From NCBI GenBank assembly GCA_031835245.1, contig JAVKOQ010000104.1, positions 1-64,000 on the forward strand: 64,000 nucleotides of DNA, written 5' to 3'. The DNA is from Balamuthia mandrillaris (Eukaryota; Discosea; Longamoebia; Balamuthiidae). Numbering within the stretch: position 1 is the stretch's first letter; every line of letters starts with the position of its first letter. The notes beneath the pieces are model-generated. The model searched no databases. It was given only the letters and a program-made list of their open reading frames with translations, and was not told the DNA's origin. A program made the translations under genes and the position numbers. This document shows positions 28,611 to 42,315 of the stretch, piece after piece.

Positions 28611-29313
28611 GGTTTCCGTCTGGTTCTGTTCTTGTTTTACCTGTGTTTCAACGTAAACGTGCCTCAAGAGAAAAGTCTTCAGCTTCTTTATAAGGACATG
28701 GAATCCAGCGATAAGGATGTCGTTAAGGATGTGACAACCATTCCCTGCTTCTACTCTTCGCTTCAGTGTCTTACCATGGAGGACGAGAACGTTCATTGTA
28801 AGCTGAAAGGGCGAAAGGGGAAGGGCAGCATGACGAAAACAGGGCAGGCATGCCACCCACAAAAGGGAAAAACCGTTCGATGGAGTTCGCATTTCAGGAC
28901 TTGGTGGAACCTTGACCTTTTTTTTCCTCTCTCTCTTCCTTTATTTTGTTTTGTTATTATTTTCCCGACAACGGACGGCTTCACACTCACAGAGGCTGAA
29001 GAGACCGCTTTGTCCACTTTCGAGCCGCAAACGCGACACAAATCACTTCTCCTGCATTTCTGTTCTCTTTGTTGTCCTTGAGCGCCTGGTTTTCACGGTC
29101 TGTGCGATGGGAGCTGGGAAGCTTCATGGACAGGACAGATGGGTGGCCCCTTGCTGAGGCGTTGACATGGAGGAGGGCAGCAGCGCTCCTGTTGTTGCCT
29201 CACAGTCCGGCAGATGTCCCGCCAGCCTGAAATACCAAGATTGATGATAGATGTGCAACAGACCACTAAGACCTGTTCCTGTTGCATGTGGTTCCCTGCC
29301 ATCCTATCCGTGC

Positions 29314-29365
<52 letters not shown>

Positions 29366-29575
29366 GGTGGTAAGCCTGCTGAGATTTTGTATGAACCCTC
29401 TTTGCCAGCATACCATTGTGGTGTATTCAGAAATAAAAAGCAATGCGTGGAGGAAAGCAGAGTTCTTCCCTCCCTCCGTGAAGCACTGCAACAAAAGGTC
29501 AATACGGAGCAAACACTCCTCTTCACCTTGCTTAGCGGCGTTCACGATTCCCTTCTCTCTCTCTCTCTCTCTTCA
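28611..29575. repeat. Right unit of the 2.2-kb tandem duplication
   Basis: Duplicate of 26395-27370, with an extra insert around 29365-29470. At ~29470-29550 it carries a minus-strand block matching the DUF1963 segment RDDLLLQCF (here RIDLLLQCF). The (CT)n tract at 29322-29360 replaces the TTC-rich tract of the left unit. Confidence 0.75.
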
Positions 29576-29926
29576 AAAACTATCAACTGAACTGTGCTGT
29601 GATAATGTGTATTTTTTTTGTAAAATAATAAATAAGTTTAAACAAACAAAAGTTAAAAGGTTAAACAAAGGGAAAACAACAAAACGAAAAAACAATGTTA
29701 CAGTTGTCCAACATTTATGTGCAGTCCCACCGAAGAACGAATGAGAGCGTCATCGATGACACGACCAAAATTGTTGAACGCCACCCCTTATCCCAAGACA
29801 AGAGAGTTGGTGGTGGTGGGGGCCACTATAGATGCCGTTATACCAGCCGCCAGTTGGGCTGATACATGACGACCGTGAAGTCGGACACCATCTTGTGCTT
29901 CAATTTCGGATAGTTCGTACATTGTT

Positions 29927-29935
<9 letters not shown>
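29575..29935 (-). pseudogene. 3' fragment of the amidohydrolase gene with internal deletion
   Basis: 29575-29708 matches 34180-34303 (3' flank and stop region of the amidohydrolase gene). It joins directly to sequence matching 35125-35345 (exon 13, e.g. minus-strand SSVGLHINVG and SLVLGQGVAFNN). About 820 bp of the source gene are missing at the junction. It is a rearranged copy, not a gene. Confidence 0.8.
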
Positions 29936-29964
<29 letters not shown>

Positions 29965-30022
29965 CGTTCTTTAACCACTGGTGGATCATCTACTCATGAG
30001 TATTCATCAAAATATAAAAGAG

Positions 30023-30086
30023 CATCGACATCGACATCGACATCGACATCGACATCGACATCGACATCGACATCGACATCGACATC
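30023..30086. repeat. (GACATC)n hexanucleotide array
   Basis: About ten perfect units; the same leader sequence at ~25540 has only two to three units, showing copy-number change after duplication. Confidence 0.9.
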
Positions 30087-30150
30087 GGCGTTCAATTGGC
30101 CTTTTTATTTGCAGAACAACCAAGAAGATAGTTGATAGAAACATTCAGAC

Positions 30151-31440
30151 TTAGTGCCAGACAAAGCCCAGCACTTGTTGGTCGTGCTGATTGCATTGCC
30201 CAATGAACTGATAGGAGTTATCCTGGAGGCCCATGCCACAAACATCAACGAAGCATACAAACTTCTCACAACAAGGCTCAGGATCAAAGTCCGACTCTTC
30301 ACAAAATGGTACCGTCATCCAGCCGCCAAGCTTGAAGGCGCAGTTCACACAGGGGAGGTCCTCTTCTTCAGCGGTCATCTCTCGGCCCAACCTGTATTCC
30401 ACCTCGTCAGCATCATCATTGGGTGAGCCCTCGCACCTGCTCCATCCAACCACCGTGTCCTCGTTGTACTCCACCCAGAGGTTCTTCGGGGGTTGCTGAT
30501 TGATGTTCGGAAGCGTTTGTTTCACCACGGAAATGAACTCCATCAGGTCTTGCGGCAGCACTTCACGCAACGACGGTGAACCTGTCGCTTTTGATTTTGG
30601 GAACCGTTCTTTTCGTTCCTCTTCCTCCTCCTCTTCCTCCTCCTTCTTCTCCTCCACGTTCCCCTTCTCTTTCTCTGGGTGTTGACGAAGGGTCAACACA
30701 GCCTCTGCAGCTCTCCATTTGAGATTGGGAAAGACTGGCCTCACCGGAGCCCACACCCAACGCACCACGCTTGTCTCACTAGTATAAACCCCTTTGCACT
30801 CATCATCATTCTCGCAAAACTTGAAGCACTGCAACAACAGGTCATCACGGTGCAAACGCTCCCCCAAAGCTCGACTCAGAAAAGGGTCCTCCTCGTCCCC
30901 TCGCTTGAGGCTTGGCGGCAGGTCCCTTGTGTGCAGTTGAAACACGAATTCCAGAGGAACACCACAGCCCTTGCACTTGGGCCATTCCTCTCCTTCTGGC
31001 AAGAAGGGACGGTTTCCCCCAAGCTTGGAGAGCCCTGTCGGCGAAACAAGAGGTTGGTCCTCCCACGGGTACTCTTCTCCATAGACATAACGTCGAATGC
31101 CGTCGTCCGAGAGCTTTGTGCTGAGGTGGTGTTGCCCATCAGGGAACTTCTGTGTGCGTTTGACCAGTGGGCAGAAGCACACCCTCTTCACACGAAACTC
31201 CTCTCCTTCCTGCTCTTTTGCTTCCGCTTTTTCTTCTTCCTCTTCTTGTTCTCGTTGTGCTGGTGCTGGTGTGGTGGTGGGAGGTGTGTCTGCTTGGTGG
31301 GTCGCTCCGCCTTGCTCCTAGCGGGGCAGCTTTGTTGGTCGCTGTCCCTTGTGCGGAGAAGCAGCTTCTTCGTTCTCCTCCGAAGCCAAAAGTGTGTGCT
31401 TCCGTTTGTTTCCTTGCGGAGGCACCTGTTCTTCTTCCAT
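30151..31440 (-). CDS. DUF1963 (YwqG-like) protein; 5' end uncertain because of one in-frame TAG
   Basis: The open frame from 31317 to 30151 encodes the domain: LSKLGGNRPFLPEGEEWPKC, then GCGVPLEFVFQLH (residues ~50-85 after the TAG), and a C-terminal half with FKLGGWMTVPF, FVCFVDVCG and NSYQFIGQCNQH. This is the two-halved DUF1963/YwqG pattern (KlGG.P.lP...WP....G.pL.fl.Q). A Glu/Lys/Arg insertion of ~30 residues lies between the halves. No ATG precedes the domain after the TAG (31318-31320), but the same frame upstream begins with an ATG at 31440. A 108-nt (3n) intron from the GTGCCT donor (after five codons) to the CTAG acceptor would remove the TAG and keep frame. Function of DUF1963 proteins is unknown. 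This locus is the source or sister of the fragments in the array. Confidence 0.6.
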
Positions 31441-31443
31441 CAC

Positions 31444-31952
31444 TTATTTTTGTTTGTGGTGTATGGTGTCGACAGACACGTCACATAAGTCCGCAAGAAT
31501 AGGGTCAGACTGTCGACTCCGTTCCATACACTCCGCGCTAAATTCCTCAAATTCCTCTTTTTTCATTTTGTCGACTTTTCCTTTTTTTGTCCTTGTCCAG
31601 AAAGAAAAAAAAAGAAGGGAAAAGAAGAAGAGAAAGAGAAAGAGAAAGAGAGGTTGAGGGGAAAGAAAGAATTAAGAGAGAGAGAGAGAGAGCAAGCATG
31701 AGAAAGAATGCAAGTATGAAAGCCATTTACTAACATTTGTGACGACAAGGAAAAGGCAGAACTCGAACCTTTCCTGTTCATGTCTTTTGCTCTCTCTAGC
31801 TCACGGCAGCAACCACAATTTGCAACAGTGCATGGATGAAGACCAAGACCACGCTCATGTTGGGTTTTGTTGGAACGTGAGGAAAAACGTGGTTTCTGCT
31901 CTCCCTTCTGGTTGTGACAAAAATGGTGCTCACACACAAACACCTCCGCCAT
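31444..31952 (-). CDS. Small two-exon protein with a Cys/His-rich start, unknown
   Basis: The first exon from the ATG at 31952 encodes MAEVFVCEHHFCHNQKG and a second Cys cluster HPCTVANCGCC, then a Ser-rich end near 31740. After a (CT)n-containing intron on the coding strand, a second exon encodes an acidic C-terminus (EEFEEFSAECMERSRQ, then DPILADLCDVSVDTI) ending in TAA at 31444, 4 bp before the DUF1963 ATG. The exact splice pair is uncertain because several AG sites lie in the A-rich start of exon 2. The Cys/His spacing could bind zinc. Alternatively these are 5' exons of the DUF1963 gene. Confidence 0.4.
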
Positions 31953-32034
31953 CGAATCTTTTTTGATTCCTAAAAAAAGAAAACAACAACAAAAAAACGG
32001 TAACAGAAAGAGTCGACAATTAAAAAACAAACAC

Positions 32035-32071
32035 ACGTCACCGGACGGTTGAAGCAACCGTCCGGTGACGT
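32035..32071. promoter_or_regulatory. Perfect 17-bp inverted repeat overlapping a CRE-like octamer
   Basis: Left arm 32035-32051 and right arm 32055-32071 are exact reverse complements separated by 3 nt (AAG). The right arm runs into TGACGTCA (32066-32073), the CRE/ATF palindrome, and a further TGACGT lies at ~32107. It sits ~85 bp upstream of the minus-strand ATG at 31952. It could be a bZIP-bound element or a hairpin-forming RNA. Confidence 0.6.
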
Positions 32072-32149
32072 CACGTTAACCATTTAAAGGTATAATGACA
32101 TCAGCGATGACGTGTGTTAGAAAATTCAGTACCCAGAGTGTCTTCTTCG

Positions 32150-32400
32150 TTCGCATGGGGTCCTTCCTCACCCCTGTCCATCCGATCCACCGTTTCCTCG
32201 TTATCCGGGCGTGATGTCCTCAGGTGGTTGCGCATTGTTTTTCTGGAATGAATTCCACCAGCTCTTGTGGTAGAACTTCATGCAACTCTGGCGATCCGAT
32301 CCCCTTTAGTTTCGTTTCCTCTTCCACTTTCTCTTCCTCTGTCTTTGGGTATTTTCTTCGGTCTTCCACCTTCTTTTCCTCTTTCGCATAACAACGCCAT
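32150..32400 (-). pseudogene. DUF1963 fragment (middle region), diverged
   Basis: The minus strand reads GSPELHEVLPQELVEFI, matching GSPSLREVLPQDLMEFI of the DUF1963 gene. The flanking Glu-rich insertion and the downstream part are also recognisable but much diverged. This copy is older than those at 25.6 and 27.9 kb. Confidence 0.6.
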
Positions 32401-32560
32401 TGTTACTTTTGTTTTAAATGCGCTCTTCGTATTGACGATATGCGAATAACACAGTGAGCAGAGTGACAGACCAAGAACCAGAAAGAGGAAAACTGAAGTT
32501 GTTTATATTATGCTGTCAGGGTCTCCACGGAAACAAAAAACAAACAGGGATGAGCTCAGT

Positions 32561-32953
32561 TCAGAACAGTGTACAACACCCCACTGCCGCTGTCTGTCGC
32601 ACTGTCAACGAGAGGGCATCTCCCGACTCCAAGAGGTCCTGCAACTTCTCTCCCTCCGTCACCGCCCCACCCTTGCACTTTGTCTCCAAGATTCTCATCT
32701 TTACCTTCACCTTTGCCACTCTGGGCATTCCCTTCTGTTGGCTTTGGATGGTCTCATCGAAGAACCGATAGAAAACGGAGTGAACGTCCCCGACGGTGGC
32801 GGTGGGCAGGACGTAGACAGCGAAATTGGTTTGGCCTTGCCCTTGCTCCACGTAGGGCCCGTGAGGCAGTTTCTCCGTAAAATTCACGTCCAAGCGGAAG
32901 ATTTGGCTGGAGGTGACGTGCGTCGCGCCACCATGGTGGTGGTTGCTCCTCAT
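32561..32953 (-). CDS. Ubiquitin-fold-like protein with C-terminal CAAX box (copy 3, diverged)
   Basis: 130 aa from an ATG at 32953. The N-terminus differs (MRSNHHHGGATHVTSSQIF), then RLDVNFTEKLPHGPYVEQGQ and NFAVYVLPTATVGDVHSVFY follow the family. The C-terminal half (MRILETKCKGGAVTEGEKLQ, DLLESGDALSLTVRQ) fits the ubiquitin fold even better than copy 1, and the end is GCCTLF. Silent and conservative changes dominate relative to copies 1 and 2, which suggests purifying selection. Same orientation as the others. Confidence 0.68.
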   Translation of the reverse strand: MRSNHHHGGATHVTSSQIFRLDVNFTEKLPHGPYVEQGQGQTNFAVYVLPTATVGDVHSVFYRFFDETIQSQQKGMPRVAKVKVKMRILETKCKGGAVTEGEKLQDLLESGDALSLTVRQTAAVGCCTLF

Positions 32954-33129
32954 TGTTTTCTGTGTTCTGTCTGGTTTTGTTCTTTTAATGTGAGTTTAGA
33001 CTTTAAACCAATCTCTCAACGCTTTTTATGTGTGATATTCCAACAACACGTGACTGCTATTGTCCGCCAACCACAATTAATAAAGCTAATCCATTAAACC
33101 AAATCCTGGAAATGTTCCGGTTTGTAACA

Positions 33130-33379
33130 CTTTTCGTACTCTCACTTGCATACTTTTCCAGGTTTAAAAAACAGCTTTTTCTAAAAGTAACAACAAATAA
33201 AGCCACCTGAGCTTTAGTATGAACAGTCTTCGCCATCATACCACCTGGTCAGAAAAAAAGGAGGAAGCAACGGAAGAAACAAGAGGTTGGTCCTCCCACA
33301 GCCAGGTTGGGGTTGTTTCGGCATGCACATGAATCCCAACTCTCGTGCAGAAAGTCATGCAACGCTGCCGGGGATCCCG
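33130..33379 (-). pseudogene. Repeat block with DUF1963 remnants
   Basis: 33130-33290 matches 27750-27900; 33310-33379 matches the middle DUF1963 block also present at 25745-25830. No coding potential remains. Confidence 0.55.
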
Positions 33380-33679
33380 TTAGTTTGAAACGTGACCTAT
33401 TGTTCCTTCTCTCTCTTCCTCATACAGATGCATAAAAGTTGAGAAAATTGAGCACAAATAGAACAAGAACAAGGGCAGTCCCTCCTGTTGAAGTTGGTAG
33501 GTCTCATCGAAGGACTTGTGATAAACGGAGTGAACGTCCCCGACGGTGGCGGTGGGGTGGACGTAGACAGCGCATTTGGTTTGGCCTTGCCCTTGCTCCA
33601 CGTACGGCCCGTTGGGCAGTTTCTCCGTAAAATGCACGGCCAAGCGGACGACTAGGGTGGAGGTTGTACGGCTACCCAT
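33380..33679 (-). pseudogene. Truncated copy 4 of the ubiquitin-fold CAAX gene
   Basis: The ATG at 33679 and the first ~68 residues follow the family (to HKSFDETYQLQQEGLP), then the frame runs into unrelated sequence. The second half of the ubiquitin-like domain and the CAAX box are missing. The junction joins to sequence normally found downstream of copy 1, which points to a deletion. Confidence 0.7.
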
Positions 33680-33991
33680 TGGTTTCCGTCTGGTTCTGTG
33701 TTTGTTTTACCGGTGTTTCAACGTAAACCTGACTCAAGCGGTTTTTTTTTTTCGAATAGTCTTCAGCTTCTTTATAAGGACCTGGAATCCAGGACAGATG
33801 GGTGGCCCCTTGCTAAGGCGTTCACATGGAGGAGGGCATCAGCGCTCCTGTTGCTGCCTCACAGTCCGGCAAATGTCCTGCCTGAAATACTTAAATTGAT
33901 GATAGATGTCCAACGGACCGCTAAGACCTGTTCCTGTTGCATGTGGTTCCCTGCCATCCTATCCGTGCCCCTCTTCTCTCTCTCCCTCCCT

Positions 33992-34040
<49 letters not shown>

Positions 34041-34131
34041 TTTTTGGTGGTAAGCCTGCTGAAGCACTGCAACAAAAGGTCAATACGGAGCAAACACTCC
34101 TCTTCACCTTGCTTAGCGGCGTTCACGATTC

Positions 34132-34171
<40 letters not shown>

Positions 34172-34190
34172 AAAAACTATCAACTGAACT
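33680..34190. repeat. Deleted copy of the 2.2-kb repeat unit
   Basis: It begins like 26395-26480, then jumps (at the shared GGAATCCAG/GGACAG sequence near 33795) to sequence matching 26930-27110, followed by (CT)n tracts and the DUF1963-derived block at 34060-34130. About 440 bp of the unit are missing. Confidence 0.7.
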
Positions 34191-34297
34191 GTGCTGTGTT
34201 AATGTGTATTTTTTTTTTTGTAAAATAATAAATAAGTTTAAACAAACAAAAGTTAAAAAGTTAAACAAAGGGAAAACAACAAAAAGAAAAAAAAATG

Positions 34298-38955
<4,658 letters not shown>

Positions 38956-39996
38956 GTCGTTCTTGTTGTTTTATTTTTTGCTTGCCCTGCTGGCCAGCTT
39001 TTGGTGTTTGTCGTTGTTGATCGATCGGAGGGTTTTAACGCGTTAACAAAAAAAAAGATGAGAAAGAAAGAAGCGAAGAACTGAAACACTCAAATGAAGA
39101 ACGGTTACCTTGCTAAATGAAAAAAAAAGCCGAGGAACAAAAAAAAAACTAGTTTTCCTTGTATTAAAAAAAAAAACACAGCGGCGGTCTTTTTTTGTTG
39201 TTGTTCGGGTGTTGCCTCTTCTGGTGTTCTTCTTCCTCTTCTCCTTCCCAACCCGAAGAAAGAAAAAATGAGTGCTCACGAGGCCTCCTTTTTTTTTTTG
39301 AAACTTTGCTGCGTGTCGAAACAGACGAATAAACCTCCCGCTTGGATAACTACGACGTTGCCGCAAACAAAACAGAAAAAAAAAACCTCACCCACCGCTC
39401 TCTCTCTCTCTCTCTCTCGATCAAGAATTCGCAACAAACTGCGTAATGAGTTGTGTGTGTGTGTGTGTGTGGGGGGGTGAGAGCGCGGTTCCGGCCGAAT
39501 CGAGCTATCCGTCGCGCACCTCCCGATTTTCTTTGGCCTTTGCGGAAAGTTGCCTCCGAAACCAGTTCCAGTTCTCGGAGAATAAACAATCACCACTTTG
39601 AGGCGCTGCACGTGTGAGGAAGAGGAGGAGGATGAAGACGACGATTGGGTTTTGTCAACGCATCCCATCACCACCACTACCAAGCGAAGGTGGTGAGGCA
39701 GAGAGAGCCTCGGCGTTTCCCATCCGACGGGGATCTTGTGTTCTACTTCCCTTATTCAAGGAACTATTTAATTCTCCGGTCCAATGGGGAGATTTTTAAT
39801 CTCACCGATTTGTTTTATTTTCTCCGATCTTGCCGCCTACTTTCCAAGGATTTTCATTCCTGGAACCGTAGCCTGACAACACTTGAGCAAAAATCGAACA
39901 GGAGCTGTGCATAAAAGCTGCGCTTTTTTGTTATCATGTCGACCTGAAATTTTTTTGTCGACACAAAAAAGACAGAAAAAAGAGAGAAGAGAGAAA
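38956..39996. other. Intergenic region with (CT)n, (GT)n and GTCGAC motifs
   Basis: Between divergent starts at 38955 and 39997. It contains (CT)n at 39401-39418 and (GT)n at 39453-39470 ending in a G run. Two GTCGAC motifs lie at ~39940 and ~39957, about 50 bp upstream of the DUF4602 ATG. Two frames look faintly protein-like: minus from ~39668 starting MGCVDKTQ with poly-Ser, and plus around 39700-39914 with GDLVFYFPYSRNYLI. No splice structure connects them to a gene, so neither is called. Confidence 0.45.
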
Positions 39997-40374
39997 ATGG
40001 AAAAGAAGAAAGGCGGCAGCCGGCAAAATGGTGGCGCTTCACCTCTGTCTGCAGCAGAAAGAGAGCGGCGTGAGCGAAAGATGTTCATGGTTTGGTTTTT
40101 CAAAATCCCTTTGAGTGATACCGTCATCAACATAAGCTTCTAATCGTCGCTGCTCTTCTTTTCGGTCCCTTGATTGTGATAGTCCTCCAAAGTGAGCAAG
40201 ATTCGTGAGGCTCCCACCGAAAAGCCGACTTCCCGGAAGCGGAAACGCGCAGAGCTCACTGCGGACGAAGAGATAGAACAGGAGCTGAAGGAGCTTTCTC
40301 GCGAGGTGCACGACTTTGGTACACACATTTGCTCCTCCAGCTTTGCTTAGCTGATCTCTCTTGTCATCTCTCTT

Positions 40375-40416
<42 letters not shown>

Positions 40417-41003
40417 CTCTCTCGCTCTCTTCTGCTCTTTCTTTTCCTGTGTGTGTTCAAATTGCTGTTTCGCAGGTGCTTCGCAGTTTACCGGAAGACG
40501 AAAGAAGCAGTGGGATGAACAAAAGATCATCAGCCTCGGCGGACATGCCAGCAAGAAGCCAAAGATGCCCTACCACATGCTGATAGGCAAAAAGAAGAAA
40601 GAGGCAGAGCGAGAGGAAAAGCGAATCAAAAAGGTCTCTCCGTGCTCTCTTCTCTCTCTTTGCTCTCTTCTCTTGTGTAGCTAACCATCAAAGTGTTTGT
40701 TTCGTCACAACAATAAAACAACAGCTGAAAGAAACGGGAATGTATGTAGCTGGAGTGTCCAACAAAGCAAACAACAACAGCAACACGGCAGACTCCAGCA
40801 AGAAGAAGGTGGGACTTGCCGGCATCATGAGCGGGGAGAGAGGACTGAAAGCCTCCGCTGGATTCTACCGCAATGGCGTGCTCTACGTGAAGCCGCCTCC
40901 TGACATAAGAAAAAGAGAGGAGGCAGAGAACAAAGAGAAGAAAGGACGACCCAAGTGGCGAAAGAAGAACAAAGGCAAGAAAGGCAAGAAAGGACGTAAG
41001 TAA
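39997..41003 (+). CDS. DUF4602 family protein (C1orf131/Faf1-like nucleolar factor)
   Basis: Four exons: 39997-40089, 40183-40318, 40476-40633, 40725-41003; 666 nt, 221 aa. Very basic. Residues ~75-130 read FTGRRKKQWDEQKIISLGGH, then SKKPKMPYHMLIGKKKKEAE, which fits the DUF4602 signature (a phenylalanine-glycine-basic start, a LGAK.PK...-like block, then a KK-rich helix). Family members, human C1orf131 and yeast Faf1, act in 40S ribosomal subunit assembly in the nucleolus. The C-terminus is KKGKKGKKGRK. A strong donor GTAAGT overlaps the stop at 40996, so an alternative last exon near 41098 cannot be excluded. Acceptor 40182 was preferred for exon 2 because of its pyrimidine tract. Confidence 0.7.
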
Positions 41004-41060
41004 AAGAAACCAACACCAAACTTTGGAAAACAGTTCTATCTTTCTTTGTGTGTTAGTTTG

Positions 41061-41748
41061 TTAGCAGCTCTCCTCTGTCCACCTTCTCTTTTTCAGCGTA
41101 TGGGAAGCGGAGGACGAGGAGGTGCAACAGAAGGAGGAAGCAGAGGTGGACGAAGAACAAAGCTGAAGGAACCGTTCCGTACGTTGCTCCGTTTTCTCTA
41201 CTTGGTCTCTTTGATTACCTTTCAACCGTTCTCTGGGTTGCACTTGCGGACGTTGCCTCGCTGCCTCATGGCCATTTCTGCCCTGCAGTCTTTCCACCAC
41301 TTGGAGCTCCTTCCTCTTCTCCTCTGCCCGTCTCTCGAGCTCTCTCAGCTCCCCCGTTTTCTCATGGATCAACCGTTCCAGCTCTTGCAGCCTCGTCCTG
41401 GCGACGGCACACCCGCTGCACTCTTGCCGCCGCTCCTCTTTGGAGGCTAGCAGCACGCCCATCTGCCGCAGGTGCTCCTCGCACCGCCACAGCGTCATCT
41501 CGGTGAAGCTGAGCTGCTCCGTCAGCCTGTGGTGCTCCTCTGCTTTCTCCATGGCTCGAAGGACCACGCTTGGGTGTGTCTGTGCTATGCGTGCTAGCTG
41601 GAAGAAAACAAAAAGGGAGGAGGAGCAGGTTGAACAAGAAGCAAAGCTCTAGCGCTATACACACACGGTAGCAAGAGGAACGAATGAAACGAACCAACGT
41701 TAACCTTTGAACGGTTGGTGGTGGGGCCGAAGGTATCATGTCGTCCAT
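41061..41748 (-). CDS. Small coiled-coil protein, unknown
   Basis: Proposed two exons, 41748-41705 and 41568-41061 (552 nt, 183 aa), starting MDDMIPSAPPPTVQ. The exon 2 acceptor (at 41569) was chosen because it is the one that keeps phase with this start. Residues ~20-125 are a clear coiled coil (VLRAMEKAEEHHRLTEQLSF, then RLQELERLIHEKTGELRELE) with a CSGC pair in between. The last ~40 residues are Ser/Cys-rich and may be wrong: the opposite strand there could carry a last exon of the DUF4602 gene. A second plausible 5' exon reads VFDNGKKHTYKPAVRQDE near 41880. No family recognised. Confidence 0.45.
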
Positions 41749-41981
41749 CGTTGAATGTATTAAAACGAACAAGAAACAACGGTGCTTGCAACACCAGCAC
41801 AATTGTATGTACGATCGGGCGGTACTCTCTCGTCCTGCCGCACTGCTGGTTTGTACGTGTGCTTCTTTCCGTTGTCAAACACAAAGGAAAAATAAAACCC
41901 AAAGGAAAAAAAGTGGAGGAGAGCAATGCTATCCAAAATAAAATAAAATAAACTCAACAAAAGGTTTTAAAAAACCGAATA

Positions 41982-42284
41982 ATGCCGTTACAGAAACTCC
42001 TCCGAATTTCAATACGAGCTCCTTGGGAAGTCCAGGCCACCCTTTTGGGGCGTGGCGGTGCATCAGCGATAAGGGCTTTTGCTTCCAACAGGAAGGAAAA
42101 AGAGGCGGCATTGCTTCAGAGATTGAAGAGGCCGTTGCTTCAGAGATTGAAAATGTTTTTTTTTTCTATAATGAAGAAGAGTTCTGGCCAAAGGACATTT
42201 TGTTTTGCTCTTTTCTTGCCACGTTGCTGTTTTGAACGAAAGGGGAGACACACAAGGAAGAGACAAACCAAAACATCTTTATAA
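41982..42284 (+). CDS. Small ORF with mitochondrial-presequence-like start (doubtful)
   Basis: 100 codons from an ATG at 41982. The first 45 residues (MPLQKLLRISIRAPWEVQAT, then ASAIRAFASNR) are Arg/Ser/Leu-rich and lack acids except one, like a mitochondrial targeting peptide. Then comes a tandem duplication of about 24 bp (LLQRLKRPLLQRLK). A second overlapping frame is also open (EEAVASEIENVFFFYNEEEF), so the true product, if any, is unclear. No family match. Confidence 0.25.
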   Translation: MPLQKLLRISIRAPWEVQATLLGRGGASAIRAFASNRKEKEAALLQRLKRPLLQRLKMFFFSIMKKSSGQRTFCFALFLPRCCFERKGRHTRKRQTKTSL

Positions 42285-42315
42285 ATGTTTTTTTTTTTAA
42301 AAAAATGTTTGTGCC

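Larger units (their letters stand above)
25466..34297. other. Mosaic duplication array (ubiquitin-fold CAAX genes, DUF1963 pieces, amidohydrolase pieces)
   Basis: Nearly 9 kb with almost no exon-intron genes. Blocks recur several times: the CAAX ubiquitin-fold ORF with its flanks (26.0, 28.25, 32.6, 33.4 kb), DUF1963-derived blocks (25.6, 25.75, 27.9, 29.5, 32.2, 33.3 and 34.1 kb), a GACATC-repeat leader (25.5 and 30.0 kb), and pieces of the adjacent amidohydrolase gene (27.4 and 29.6-29.9 kb). No transposase, reverse transcriptase, terminal inverted repeats or target-site pattern was found, so tandem and segmental duplication with deletions is the simplest explanation. Separate entries give the parts. 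Confidence 0.8.

Noticed and set aside
30023-30086. Regular GACATC array considered as a CRISPR-like repeat
   Set aside because: Six-base units without spacers; a eukaryotic microsatellite.
25466-34297. Transposon or virus-derived element as the origin of the array
   Set aside because: No transposase, integrase, reverse transcriptase, capsid or polymerase motifs and no terminal repeats; blocks trace to neighbouring host genes.
39276-39914. Possible gene with MGCVDKTQ start (minus) or GDLVFYFPYSRNYLI frame (plus)
   Set aside because: Neither frame joins to further exons with plausible splice sites; left as intergenic.
41095-41180. Extra last exon of the DUF4602 gene after the GTAAGT at 40996
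   Set aside because: The phase-correct join gives an odd Arg-rich tail that runs opposite the coiled-coil gene; the TAA at 41001-41003 is simpler.
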